Part shown: positions 47,824 to 56,700 of the stretch, piece after piece
Layout: the number at the start of each line of letters is the position of its first letter
How positions within the stretch are numbered: position 1 is the stretch's first letter
Source: Arthrobacter sp. ISL-28
GTDB lineage: Bacteria; Actinomycetota; Actinomycetes; Actinomycetales; Micrococcaceae
Direction: 5' to 3'
Assembly (NCBI RefSeq): GCF_018613875.1
Contig: NZ_JAGGPJ010000023.1
Location: 33,441-97,440 of the forward strand
Length of the DNA: 64,000 nt
Translations under genes and position numbers: made by a program
Notes under the pieces: generated by a model
What the model was told of the DNA's origin: nothing
Seen by the model: only the letters and a program-made list of their open reading frames with translations
Databases searched by the model: none

Positions 47824-48040
47824 CATGAGGCAACAGGGACCCCTTCGGGCAACTCTGCATTGGAGTGCCGTCAGGGCTGATTTCTGCACCTCGGCCATAG
47901 CCTCTACGCGATGACCAACCGGCCGGCCTCCGGCCCGGCGTCTCCACTATCGCGGCGGCCGGGCGTTCCCGGGCCGCCGCCCCAAATGTACGTCGAGCAG
48001 TCCGGCCGCCCCGCGCCGGAAAGTAGCTGACCGGACGGTG

Positions 48041-48463
48041 CTACTCAGCGGATGGCCGCTTTCGTAGTCGTTTAGTTGCCGCACGCTGTTCCTTTGCGGC
48101 GAGGCGCCGGCTGTTTGAGCCGCGGGTGGGTTTGGTCGCCCGGCGGCGAGCCGTTTCGGGAGCCAGACCCTCGGAAACGAGGTCGGAGAGCTTGGCCAGG
48201 GCGATCTCGCGATTACGCAACTGGGAGCGGTGCTCGGAGGCGGTCACGGTGATTACCCCGTCGATGAGGCGTCGTCCGAGGCGAGTGAGCAGCATCAGTC
48301 GTTGGTCGTCCGAAATCGCCGCGGAGTTGCCGATGTTCCACGAGAGTTCGACGCGAGTGTCCGAGGTGTTGACGTGTTGGCCGCCTGGCCCGGATGAACG
48401 CGAGAACCGCCAGGCGAGTTCCGACGCGGGGATGGTGAGCGCGGGCGAAACTTCCAGATCCAT
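48041..48463 (-). CDS. arfB: Peptidyl-tRNA hydrolase ArfB (ribosome rescue)
   Basis: 140 residues, the normal ArfB length. SRSSGPGGQHVNTSDTRVEL contains the catalytic GGQ (residues 27-29); the C-terminal basic tail (KPTRGSNSRRLAAKEQRAATK) is the part that inserts into the empty mRNA channel of stalled ribosomes. It hydrolyses peptidyl-tRNA on non-stop ribosomes. It is a free-standing gene with no coupled neighbour. Confidence 0.93.
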   Translation of the reverse strand: MDLEVSPALTIPASELAWRFSRSSGPGGQHVNTSDTRVELSWNIGNSAAISDDQRLMLLTRLGRRLIDGVITVTASEHRSQLRNREIALAKLSDLVSEGLAPETARRRATKPTRGSNSRRLAAKEQRAATKRLRKRPSAE

Positions 48464-49155
48464 GGAACCAGCGTTGCACGATCTGGGCGCGATCGAAGGC
48501 CCATGCCTTGGTCGGAGAGGGTTCAGTCTGGGGCAGCATCGAGGAGTCAGATGCTATCCAAGGGAACTCCGCGTTCAAGGTGCTGATGCTTGGGTTGTAA
48601 AGGCTTGAGGGGCTGCACGGAAACCCACGACCACGAGGCTGCTTGGCCGTTACCCGCCGGTATGATGCTGCCCTCGGTGATGAAGCTGCATCCACGGGTT
48701 TTCCGGTGGGGGACCACCACCCGGTGTGGGGACCGTGATCGCCGGTGCGGGGGTGATTTACGGATTGTTTTCCCGGTTCAAGCGATGGCGCAGGCGTGTG
48801 TGTTTCTTCATCTCGTATTCCCTGGCGAGGTGTTGGCCACGCGCAGAGTTGCCCGTGGCTGGAAAGGCAAAGGTCAGAAGCCGGTGGACTGTGCGCGTTC
48901 TTGAACCGGCATTTCGGCGCTTGGGAAGCGGCAGGCCGGAGTTCCCCGGCCGGGCGTCTGTGCACGGGCATGGTTACGGCGTCTTCGGAAAAGCGATATT
49001 CATCAAAATCCGCGTCCGGGCCCTCACCGGACAATGCATGATGCCTTCTTCCCCGGGGCCAAAGCCCCTGTTATTCCACGCTTGCCCGGCGTAATGTAGG
49101 CGGATACTGTGCGGCCCGGCACTGGGTTTTCAGGTGAACCTTTGGGGAAGGCGTG
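48464..49155. other. 692-base stretch without a recognisable gene
   Basis: Between ArfB and a broken small-protein gene. Open frames here (up to about 120 codons) have no family resemblance and unusual composition. Nothing resembling a tRNA, repeat or terminator was identified. Confidence 0.45.
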
Positions 49156-49418
49156 ATGATCGGGATGGCACTCAGAGACGAGTGGGACAGGCTGGATTCC
49201 GAGACGCGGAATTGGATTCTGCAGAATCCGGGGTGCGTGCTCCTGCCGCGCACTATATCGGGCAGGATCGTCAAGAGGCCGCCTCGAATACGCAGTGTGA
49301 CCAGCACGGGCAGATGGTGCTCTCCGCTGAGGATATGGATTTCATCCGGGAGAAAGTACACAGCGACCGCCCCGCTGCGCCGAAGGAATACCGGTTCTTC
49401 AATCCACTCCGACCCTGA
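49156..49418 (+). pseudogene. Small unknown protein, frameshifted
   Basis: From an ATG at 49156 (GGGGAAGG upstream) the frame reads MIGMALRDEWDRLDSETRNW, ILQNPGCVLLPRTISGRIVK, and then degenerates into Arg/Ser-rich sequence. From about 49275 another frame gives EAASNTQCDQHGQMVLSAED and MDFIREKVHSDRPAAPKEYR to a stop at 49418. The two parts join naturally into an 87-residue soluble protein, so a single-base change near 49270 probably broke the gene or the sequence is wrong there. No function is known. Confidence 0.5.
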
Positions 49419-49580
49419 AAGCGCCTCCCGTCGGAACCTCACCTTGCCGCCCGTCCGACCTCTGGCTTGGAGTCTTGAAACGCCGGCGCATTTAACAGAA
49501 CCAGAACCAGGACCGAAAGCCGACTAGCCTACGGTCCTGATTCTGTTTACGCCTATTGCTAAAGCTCAGGCCGCCCTAAT

Positions 49581-49955
49581 TCAACTGTCGCCATTCGAGA
49601 GGAACGTTCCCGACTGGTATTCCCTTGTCTGCTGCGCATAACGCTCCATCACATCAGCCTGAATGCGGCCCCGGGTGCTGATGGGAATACCGTTCTCAAT
49701 CGCCCAGGCACGGACAGCCTTGGTATCGGTGTTGCCGTTGCCGTTGCCGTTGCTGGCGCGCCGTGTCTGCTTGGCGCGTCCGACTGACTTTCGCGCAACG
49801 GATGTGTATTTGTTCATTGCCTCACGCAGTTCATTGGCGTGGGCATCGTTGAGATCAATCTCATATTCAGTGCCGTCGATAGAGAAAGTTATTGTCTCAT
49901 TCGCTTCGGAACCGTCAAGATCATCTTCAAGAGTGGTTATTACTCGTTTCGCCAT
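49581..49955 (-). CDS. lsr2: Lsr2 nucleoid-associated protein
   Basis: 124 residues from an ATG at 49955. N-terminal dimerisation domain AKRVITTLEDDLDGSEANET and FSIDGTEYEIDLNDAHANEL; a glycine/asparagine-rich linker (NGNGNGN) and a C-terminal domain with the AT-hook-like RGR in ISTRGRIQADVMERY. Lsr2 silences AT-rich, horizontally acquired DNA and shapes the actinobacterial nucleoid. It lies next to an area rich in remnants and an insertion sequence. Its ribosome site is weak. Confidence 0.93.
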   Translation of the reverse strand: MAKRVITTLEDDLDGSEANETITFSIDGTEYEIDLNDAHANELREAMNKYTSVARKSVGRAKQTRRASNGNGNGNTDTKAVRAWAIENGIPISTRGRIQADVMERYAQQTREYQSGTFLSNGDS

Positions 49956-50516
49956 GCCGGAAAGGCTACCACTCCGTCCCGAGAATAAATTTGGCATCGG
50001 TATTGCCTAATTCGCTAAATGGGCTCCAATTAATTGCTAATAGTGAGTTGCCAAACACAATGGATCGATCGCGGGCACCCTGAGGCGGCCATGATGCGGA
50101 GACAGCGGTAGCTGACCGGCAGAGCCGGCCTGATGCCATTTTCAACCCGGGCCACACAGATGCGAGCGTCTCCGGCTTACAGGCTTCGTGGCGCTGACAA
50201 GTCTGGCGTGACAGCCGCCGTCAAGAACTACGGGAATATGCCTTGGCCACGCGGGACGGCGTCGTCAGCCTGCACCCCGCATGGTCCAACGCGTCGAGGA
50301 TACTGTCCAGCAGTCCGTTGCGGCATTTACTGTCGGGGTCGTGGGCTGACGCCAGCAGGCGGAAGTCGGCAAAGCGAGGGTAGAAACCATGTCCCGCAGT
50401 ACAGGGATGCCGAGGCAGCGAGAGCGGGCAAATGGCACGTCCCCTGAGTCTCGGATGGAAGCTAGTCCGTCCTCGATTACTGTTGCGGACCGGTGTGACG
50501 GCCAGTAGCTTGAGGC
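49956..50516. other. Intergenic region with a possible 3' gene fragment
   Basis: Mostly non-coding. On the reverse strand from about 50385 to a stop at 50221 one frame reads FYPRFADFRLLASAHDPDSK followed by LLDSILDALDHAGCRLTTPSR, which resembles the C-terminal segment of MscS-type channels and could be a leftover of such a gene. The upstream part of that gene is absent. A short AT-rich stretch at 50005-50060 may carry the promoters of lsr2. Confidence 0.35.
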
Positions 50517-51161
50517 ATGGCTAAAAGGATTTCGGATGCCGAGTTCTCGACCACCGAGGGCGTCGCAGAGTGGCGCGTGCTTTTCTGGGGTGCGAAGACC
50601 CTCTTTGAGACTCATGATTTCGCCACTGGTGCAAAGTTGGTTGCTGCGATTGCAGAGGTCGCACAGTCGCTCGGCCACGCCCCACTCGTTGATCTGAGAC
50701 CGGATACCGTAACGGTCCAGGTGGTTACGCAAGGGGTGGGGCTGAGCGACCTGGATCTTGAGCTGGCCCGCCGCATCTCCGTCATCGCAGCTCAGCTCGG
50801 GCTGGTTTCCGACCCGTCAGCCGTGCAGCACGTGCAGCTCGCGATGGACGTGACCGACCGCCCGGCAGTGATGGACTTCTGGCGGGCGGCTCTCGGGTAC
50901 GTCGCCGTAGGCGATGAGGACCTTGTCGAGCCCAACTTCATCGGACCTTCGGCCTGGTTTCAGGTCAAGGAACACGTCCCGCCGCACAACCGCATACATA
51001 TTGACGTGTCCGTCCCGCACGATCAGGCACAGGCACGGATAGATGCGATCGTCGCGGCAGGCGGTCGGATCCTCGGGGACCGTTACGCGCCCGCCTGGGT
51101 CTCGCTCATCGACACCGACGGGAACGTCGTGGACATTGCCACATGGCAAGGGCGCGACTGA
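50517..51161 (+). CDS. Pterin-4a-carbinolamine dehydratase-like / VOC-domain fusion
   Basis: 214 residues. The first 95 residues follow the PCD fold (ISDAEFSTTEGVAEWRVLF, then SLGHAPLVDLRPDTVTVQVVTQG, LSDLDLELARRISVIA). The usual active-site pair HHP is replaced by GHAP, and the later TH by TQ, so dehydratase activity is doubtful. Residues 105-214 are a glyoxalase/bleomycin-resistance (VOC) domain: QHVQLAMDVTDRPAVMDFWRAALGYV, WFQVKEHVPPHNRIHIDVSV, ending VSLIDTDGNVVDIATWQ, with one metal-ligand-like His and Glu/Asp. Such fusions occur in actinobacteria; function unknown. Confidence 0.82.
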   Translation: MAKRISDAEFSTTEGVAEWRVLFWGAKTLFETHDFATGAKLVAAIAEVAQSLGHAPLVDLRPDTVTVQVVTQGVGLSDLDLELARRISVIAAQLGLVSDPSAVQHVQLAMDVTDRPAVMDFWRAALGYVAVGDEDLVEPNFIGPSAWFQVKEHVPPHNRIHIDVSVPHDQAQARIDAIVAAGGRILGDRYAPAWVSLIDTDGNVVDIATWQGRD

Positions 51162-51491
51162 CTCCTGCATGACGCAGGGCAGTACGGAGACAGAATCCGG
51201 CAAGGCGTCGCGGCTCCGGCGCTCAGACTGCCCAGCCGCGTGCGACTGCGTCGAGCGCCTCGGCGTAGAAGGCCTCCCAGTCGGTACCAGGTGGGCCGAC
51301 CTGTGCCTGTCCGGGCTCACGAGTCGGTGGCAGCCAGCACGCCCCCGAACATCAGCAGATACCTGTCGCCGCCCGCTGCGAGGCAGCGAAGGAGCGGCTA
51401 CCGCCAGCTATTTGGCACGGGGGCGGTGGCTGCTACGGCGTCGTGGGTTGCCGTTTTCAGTACAGAGCGGGGTGCGTCCGTCTGCGGGTTT
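51162..51491. other. 330-base stretch with a possible short 3' remnant
   Basis: On the reverse strand a frame ending at 51223 reads GPPGTDWEAFYAEALDAVAR, like the tail of a small protein, but the upstream part is not in frame and no function can be assigned. No terminators or repeats were recognised. Confidence 0.3.
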
Positions 51492-52341
51492 TCAGTTTTC
51501 GAGGAGCTCAGTGTCGGTCCCATAGATCTGGTGCACCTCCGTTTCGGTGATGTGGGCGGCCGGGCCAGTGAAGACAACCGTGCCGGAGTGCAGCCCGAGG
51601 ACACGGTCTGCGTAGCGGCGGGCCAGACCTACGACGTGAAGGCTGACGATGACGGGGATCCGTTCCTCGCGGGCGATGTCCCACAACAGTCCCAGGATGT
51701 TCCCGGCGGGCTGGGGGTCCAGGGCGCCGACGGGTTCGACGGCGAGAATGAGGCGTGGCTGCTGCATGAGGGCCCTTGCGATGGCGACGCGCTGCTGCTC
51801 GCCGTCGCTGAGGCTGCGGGAGGGCTGCTTCGCCTTATGTGCCATTCCCACGCGCTCCAGGAGTTCGAGCGCCTGTGTCCGCCTGGGTGGAGCCGAATGT
51901 CCCCAGGATGTTGATTGGCCCGGCGCTGTGCAGACCGCCGCTGAGCACATTGGTGAGGGCGCTGAGCCGGGGGACCAGGTTGAAGTGCTGGAGGACATGG
52001 CCGACGTCGGACCGCATCTCGCGGAGTCCCGCCGGCGACCGCCGGACGACGTCCCGCCCGGCAACGTCGAGGGCGTCGGCGGTGAAGGGGGTGATGCCGA
52101 TGAGTGCTTTCAGCAGCGTGGATTTCCCGGAGCCGGAGGGTCCCAGGAGGGCCAGCACTTCGCCGGGATACACGTTCAGGTCGACGTTGTTCAGGGCAAC
52201 TCGGTTGCCGTATTCAACGCGGAGGCGCCGGCCTACGACGACAGGGGTTGTCGCCCTCGGGCGTTTCCCCGGTGGTGGCGCGAAGAAGGGCGCTTCCACC
52301 GGGACGGCGACGGCGGGGCTGATCAGCGCTGTTCTGGTCAT
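51492..52341 (-). pseudogene. PhnC-like phosphonate ABC ATPase, frameshifted and degenerate
   Basis: From an ATG at 52341 the first part reads VEYGNRVALNNVDLNVYPGEVL and Walker A GPSGSGKSTLLKALIG, through MRSDVGHVLQHFNLVPRLSALTN, and then loses frame near 51880. The second part continues TQALELLERVGMAHKAKQPS, signature LSDGEQQRVAIARALMQQ, and Walker B LILAVEPVGALDP. The Walker B Asp is Val, and the signature has Asp in place of the usual Gly. An H-loop-like LHVVGLARRYADRVLGL follows. Both a frameshift and key-residue changes are present, so it is a true remnant. Confidence 0.8.
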
Positions 52342-52352
52342 GGCAGCACTGC

Positions 52353-52484
52353 TCACCGCAGGTCCTCGAGGGAGTCGTGCGCGCCGGCGGAGGCGCTGGC
52401 TCCGCCGGAACATCCGGCGAGGGACCCGGTGAGGGCGAACACGCCCAGGAGCGAAGCGGCAATGATGCCTGCACGAGCGTGCAT
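52353..52484 (-). pseudogene. N-terminal remnant of a substrate-binding lipoprotein (PhnD-like)
   Basis: 43 codons encode a lipoprotein signal peptide (IIAASLLGVFALTGSLAGCSGG with lipobox LAGC) and end at a stop right before the PhnC-like remnant. A phosphate/phosphonate-binding protein would be about 300 residues, so the body has been lost. Order (binding protein then ATPase) is that of phn-type import operons. Confidence 0.6.
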
Positions 52485-52514
52485 GGTGGTGCCTTCCGTC
52501 GGGTGTTGGGGTGA

Positions 52515-52554
52515 CGGAATTACGAAACCACTCGTATCTGAATCGGAATTACGA
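52515..52554. repeat. Direct repeats CGGAATTACGA upstream of the phosphonate-type remnants
   Basis: CGGAATTACGA occurs at 52515-52525 and 52544-52554, 29 bp apart. CTCGTA at 52531-52536 also pairs with TACGAG at 52550-52555 as an inverted repeat. These lie within 75 nt of the remnant's start codon and look like an operator or paired promoter elements for a lost transporter operon. Confidence 0.5.
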
Positions 52555-52832
52555 GACTGCCGTAGCTTGAATGTCGCGGAGGTTAATAGTTGGTCCGGCA
52601 GGCGAAGCGGCGTGGAACCGGCGGCAGACCAGGCGTCTTGCGAGCTACCACGATTCCCCACGGGGCCCGCAGTCAGAGGCCTGGGTGAGCACTTCCTTTT
52701 CGGGAAGCGTGCTTCCCCTTGGAGGCGTCCCGGCCCTTCATTGGTGGGGCTGGGCAGAAGGTCCTGAGATCGCTAATGAGCTGATAGTACCGTTCGGTTG
52801 AGCGTTTCATGCGCCCTTCGGTAAGCGGCATC

Positions 52833-53180
52833 CTATGCCCGGCCCAGCATTGCTTCGTCCTTATTGAAGGCCAGGCTTCCTCCCGAAAGCGGGGAGAGGC
52901 TCTGTGCGCTTGGGGGTAATTGCTTCTGGACGGCATCGACATCGCGAAGAGGCTGCTCTACCGCGTCGGCAAACCATTTCAACTCCTCCCGCAGCTCCTT
53001 GACGGCCCGACTTTTTGAACAGTTTGGCGTATGCGCCCAGAACTGATCGGGATGCGCGTACGGCAGCCCGCATCTTGTGGGCCGATTCCGGACGCCCCAG
53101 TCTCGCTTTGGGGTCCAGCATCAGCAGCACGTCGAGCTGGGCTGCGATTGCCGTGTCAGCCGGGCAGTTCTGCTGAACAG
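52833..53180 (-). pseudogene. CHAD-domain protein remnant, frameshifted
   Basis: Reverse-strand frames give AAQLDVLLMLDPKARLGRPE followed by SAHKMRAAVRASRSVLGAYA and KLFKK, then in a shifted frame AVKELREELKWFADAVEQPL and RDVDAVQKQLPP to a stop at 52833. This is the His-rich-helix pattern of CHAD (polyphosphate-binding) domains, but only the first part is present. The shift is in a T5 run on the plus strand (53012-53016). The usual C-terminal helices are missing. No start codon of good quality is seen. Confidence 0.6.
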
Positions 53181-53205
53181 GCCATGCAGGGGGCCGCCGC
53201 TGGCG

Positions 53206-53473
53206 TCAGGCGTCTGCGCCGGCCGTGTCATCCAGCGACTCGGGGGCGAAGATAGCGGCCGCGACGTCTTCGCGGAGATGGTATTGCCGGCGCTCTAACG
53301 GTTCCAGGCTGCCTCGGACGACGTAGTAGCCGCGGCCCCTCGCCGGGACCGCCGGCGGCGCGGTCGATTGCATTGATCATGTCCCGGTCCAGGAGCTGGT
53401 TGGGGCCGTGTTCCTGCAACAGGGCGAGGTCTTCGGGGCGGAGGGAGTCGATGAGCTGGGGAATGTCCGGCAT
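53206..53473 (-). pseudogene. Small unknown protein, frameshifted
   Basis: An ATG at 53473 (AAAGG upstream) starts MPDIPQLIDSLRPEDLALLQ and continues to NAIDRAAGG. The sensible continuation is in another frame: AVPARGRGYYVVRGSLEPLE then RRQYHLREDVAAAIFAPESL to a stop at 53206. The lesion lies at about 53350. The predicted intact product is about 88 residues and acidic; no family is recognised. Confidence 0.5.
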
Positions 53474-53730
53474 GTTGAGCACCCTTTACCGGCACCGTTG
53501 GAAAATGTGTCTCCCCCGAGGCCGTCTCCGGGGTGCCTTAACCGGGTTCGTCCAAACCCGATTGTAAGGGAAAAGTGTCGGGCACGGTGCTGGTTGTTGG
53601 CCTTGAGTCGGGGGCTGCCGATCTTCGTGCAGTGTGATCCTTCCGGCAGCTGAGCATCTGCCTGTCCCCGCCGTCATCAGAGCGGGGGAAGAGGCATCTG
53701 GTAGAGCCAGGGGTGCTTGTTCTTGCTGCT

Positions 53731-54464
53731 TCAGTCCGGCGCGTTCCGTGACCTGGTCCCGGATGTACCGCGGCGCTTCCTGCCGACAAGCCACCCGGGA
53801 ACGGCGGCGTCCAGCGCTGCGACCTTTTCGGGGCTGAGTGTGCCGCGGCCGTGCTTGAACCTCTGCGCGTGCAGCCAATCGCCCAACTCGTCCTCAGTGT
53901 CAGTGTCCGCCTTCTTGCGTCGTGGCCAGTCGTGCCCTGATGCCCGGTAATCGATGATGACCGAGGTCCTGCCAGACGGCCTCCCTTTCGATATCACGGG
54001 GCCGGCGGCGCCACTCGGGCAGCACGGGCCAGGCCGTCACGAATGGCGGGCGCCAGGATCCCGGCATTGGCGTCACGGCGCCGGCGCCGCAGCCATGCCG
54101 CCAGCTTCCGTTCCCACGCTGCATCTGCGGTGGCGGACGGGTACCGCCCCGTGGCCTGGACCATCGCAATCACTTGGTTCATGCGTTTTAAGCCTGGTTG
54201 TTTTCCCTGAGTTGTGGATCTGCTGTCGGCAGCGGGGCCGAACAGATCAGGGACCGCCAAAACGGCGCACTTCAGCACATGCACCATCTCCAAGTCCAGG
54301 AGTTGACGCGTTCGCGTCCTTGTATCAAGGACCCAAAACAGCTCCAGCGCCGGAACGACAGCCAGCACCGGCCCACGGTGCAGGACCCGCCCTTCGTGCC
54401 GTACCTCAACCTGGTCTCCGACTGCCAGCTCGGAACATGCTCGTACTTCCGCCACGGCGATCAT
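53731..54464 (-). pseudogene. Helicase-associated-domain protein, multiply frameshifted
   Basis: The first frame (ATG at 54464) gives MIAVAEVRACSELAVGDQVE and a segment NQVIAMVQATGRYPSATADA with WERKLAAWLRRRRRD, the pattern of helicase-associated (HA) repeats. The frame then shifts near 54020 and again near 53970; the last part reads HDWPRRKKADTDTEDELGDW, LHAQRFKHGRGTLSPEKVAA and LDAAVPGWL, another HA repeat. At least two indels make it non-functional. HA proteins occur on actinobacterial plasmids and genomic islands; the role is unknown. Confidence 0.65.
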
Positions 54465-54715
54465 TCACAGGCTCCCTCCATGCCCACTCGGCTGCTCCCA
54501 GTGTGCGCGCTCATGGTTGCGCAAGCGTTTCCACCAAATGACTTCCCCGTATCGAGACGACGCAGTGGGGGAAGAGTGTTCAGAACTGAAGACAATTTGT
54601 GCTGCCAGTTGTACTCTTCACTCAGGTCTTCACCTCTTGATCGCCCCAGCCTGGCGTTCATCGCGGAGGCCGGTGCCGGGCTCAGCCGGTACGCGTAGCC
54701 ACAAAGGAATAGCCG

Positions 54716-55846
54716 ATGTCATGGGATGAACCTTTTCTTCCAGCAGTGACCGGGGCAGCAACGAATTCGGGTCCGGGGGGACCCGGCGCTCCTCCAGAGG
54801 ATGGGGCGGAGACGACGCTGCGCCAGCAAGTGATGGAGGTGATCAACGACGTCCTGACATCCTCTGATCCGGAGCCCGAATGGGCAAGAGTGCAGTTGCG
54901 TGAGCTCTTGGCGTCCCATCCAGACGAGCCCGAACGGGCGCTCCTGGAGCACCTGATCGCCAGCAGGACCATGACAGATCCGCCAGAGGATATCCCCGCC
55001 CCGTACCGGTCCGGTCAGGCTCCGCCGGTCTTTGCCAGGGGCCAGAGGAGACGGATCCAGGCTGTGCTGGGCAACAGGATGCTGCTGACCGCTTTTCAGC
55101 CCATCAGAGAGCTTCCGGGCGGCAACGTGACCGGCCTTGAAGCCCTGGCAAGGTTTGTTAGTGAGGACGGAGCCAGTGCAGACACCTGGTTCCGGGAAGC
55201 TTCGGCTGTCGGGCTGGGCCCGGACCTGGAGATCGCGGCGCTGCAGTGCGCACTCTCTGCCGCGCGGGATGTTCCGCCACATCTGTTTGTGGCGTTTAAC
55301 CTCAGCGCGACGGCCTGCGCTGACCTCCGCGTCCGACGGCTGCTCAAGAACTCGCCCCTTGGCCTGGAGCGGATCATTCTGGAAGTGACCGGGGGCACCA
55401 CAGATGAGGAATGTCGCGGGCTCATCCGGGCACTGAAGCCGCTCCGTCAAGGGGGGCTGCGCGTGGCAGTGGACGGTTCCGGCGTTGGCGCCGTATCGGG
55501 GGAACATATTCTGCAAATCCATCCTGACGTGATCAAGCTGGACCGCACGTTCATAGAAGGAATCGGCAGCTCCTCCGGAGCCGCCGAGGCGTCCGCAATC
55601 ATCGATTTGGCGCTGCTGACCGGAGCGGTGCTGGCGGCCGAGGGCATTGAAAATGAGGCGGAACTTGATGCTGTCATGGCCTTCGGAATGGCCGCCGGGC
55701 AGGGATATCTGCTCGGCCGGCCTTCCGTCCACCCACTGGACTGGTCTGCCTGGATCATCCAGGATAAGGCTGCGCCCGGAGGGGCCGGCACAGCTGACGA
55801 TGCACGCCAGGATTTGTTCTATCGAGAGGACAGGAACCGCCGCTAG
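54716..55846 (+). CDS. EAL-domain protein, probably catalytically inactive
   Basis: 376 residues with a disordered N-terminus (1-110) and a C-terminal EAL fold from about residue 115. EALARF (Glu142) is kept, as are NLSATACADL and KLDRTFIEGI. The ExT element reads EVTGG and the essential DDFG loop reads DGSG, so the second metal-binding Asp is missing; AEGIEN replaces AEGVET. EAL phosphodiesterases need both Asp residues, so this one is more likely a c-di-GMP receptor or a protein-interaction module. AAAGGAAT lies before the ATG. It has no GGDEF or sensor domain. Confidence 0.82.
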   Translation: MSWDEPFLPAVTGAATNSGPGGPGAPPEDGAETTLRQQVMEVINDVLTSSDPEPEWARVQLRELLASHPDEPERALLEHLIASRTMTDPPEDIPAPYRSGQAPPVFARGQRRRIQAVLGNRMLLTAFQPIRELPGGNVTGLEALARFVSEDGASADTWFREASAVGLGPDLEIAALQCALSAARDVPPHLFVAFNLSATACADLRVRRLLKNSPLGLERIILEVTGGTTDEECRGLIRALKPLRQGGLRVAVDGSGVGAVSGEHILQIHPDVIKLDRTFIEGIGSSSGAAEASAIIDLALLTGAVLAAEGIENEAELDAVMAFGMAAGQGYLLGRPSVHPLDWSAWIIQDKAAPGGAGTADDARQDLFYREDRNRR

Positions 55847-55856
55847 CCCCGGGCTA

Positions 55857-56141
55857 CTACTCCATGCCAAGGCGGTTGCGGAGTTTTTGCGGATAGTCCT
55901 CATAAGCTGCAGCGATGTCTTCAAGATCGACAACGGGAGGGAAGTCGATCACCGGTTGATGCTCGGCGAGGAATCGGGCAGTTTCCTCCACAACCCGATT
56001 CCCATCGGCCTCGGCCAGCCCAATCGTTTCAAGATAATCGGGATCGGTGCGGAAAAGAGACTCGACTAGCTGCCCCTCTGATTCCGACCGTACGGCGTAC
56101 TCGTTGTCATTCACCAGTTCGATCCTGAATGTGTTGTCCAT
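55857..56141 (-). CDS. Small acidic conserved-looking protein
   Basis: 94 residues from an ATG at 56141 (MDNTFRIELVNDNEYAVRSE, then RFLAEHQPVIDFPPVVDLED and YPQKLRNRLGME). It is soluble, acidic and without Cys. It ends 11 nt from the convergent EAL gene. A longer reading to 56267 adds improbable sequence. No family is recognised. It appears to be a real gene, judging by its orderly helical composition. Confidence 0.6.
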   Translation of the reverse strand: MDNTFRIELVNDNEYAVRSESEGQLVESLFRTDPDYLETIGLAEADGNRVVEETARFLAEHQPVIDFPPVVDLEDIAAAYEDYPQKLRNRLGME

Positions 56142-56238
56142 GACTGCAGAGTACGCCCGGACGGCCATCGCTTCGAGAGTGGAACAGCGCTTACCCACGC
56201 CGGGCATGAAGGGCAGGTTTCGCTGCCCCCGGCCACCT

Positions 56239-56613
56239 TCAGAAGCTGTAGGGCCCAAACCGTGCAAGGGCGACGCCAGCGGCCAGGATCCCTAGGACGA
56301 TGTTGATGACGACGTTCGGAACTTCTCCGCGCCGGGCGTGCGTGATTGCCGCCCCGATCATCAGGAAGAAGAGCCCGGACGCGGCGGCAGGCACCAGGAC
56401 GGTGGCTATATTCAGCACAGCGGGAAGGATGAGGCCCAGGGCGCCCAGGATTTCGACTGCACCGATCTGCTTCACAGTACCTTCGGAGAAGTCTTCAACC
56501 CATCCCTGCCCGGAGGCGGCAAGTTTTGCTTTTGGCTGGGCGATTTTCATTGCTCCCGCCATGAGGAAGAGAAGCGTGAGCAGGACGGTGATGACCCAAA
56601 GGACGATGTTCAT
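56239..56613 (-). CDS. DoxX-family membrane protein
   Basis: 124 residues, four predicted membrane helices: NIVLWVITVLLTLLFLMAGA, EILGALGLILPAVLN, LVPAAASGLFFLMIGAAI and VINIVLGILAAGVAL. The QPKAKL loop and G/A-rich helices are typical of the short DoxX family, found with oxidoreductases and thiol/redox systems. Good ribosome site GAAGGAAAGCC. It lies 88 nt downstream of the LLM gene on the same strand, so both are probably under control of the MarR operators at 57772-57832. Confidence 0.85.
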   Translation of the reverse strand: MNIVLWVITVLLTLLFLMAGAMKIAQPKAKLAASGQGWVEDFSEGTVKQIGAVEILGALGLILPAVLNIATVLVPAAASGLFFLMIGAAITHARRGEVPNVVINIVLGILAAGVALARFGPYSF

Positions 56614-56700
56614 GATGGCTTTCCTTCGTTCGTGATGTTTGACTGCTCAAACCGGATGTCTGCGCTCGTACCGGTTATGGATGGTTAGGGGGTTTGCCGG

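Noticed and set aside
48590..49094. Overlapping frames of 104-122 codons after arfB
   Set aside because: Unusual composition, no ribosome sites and no family resemblance.
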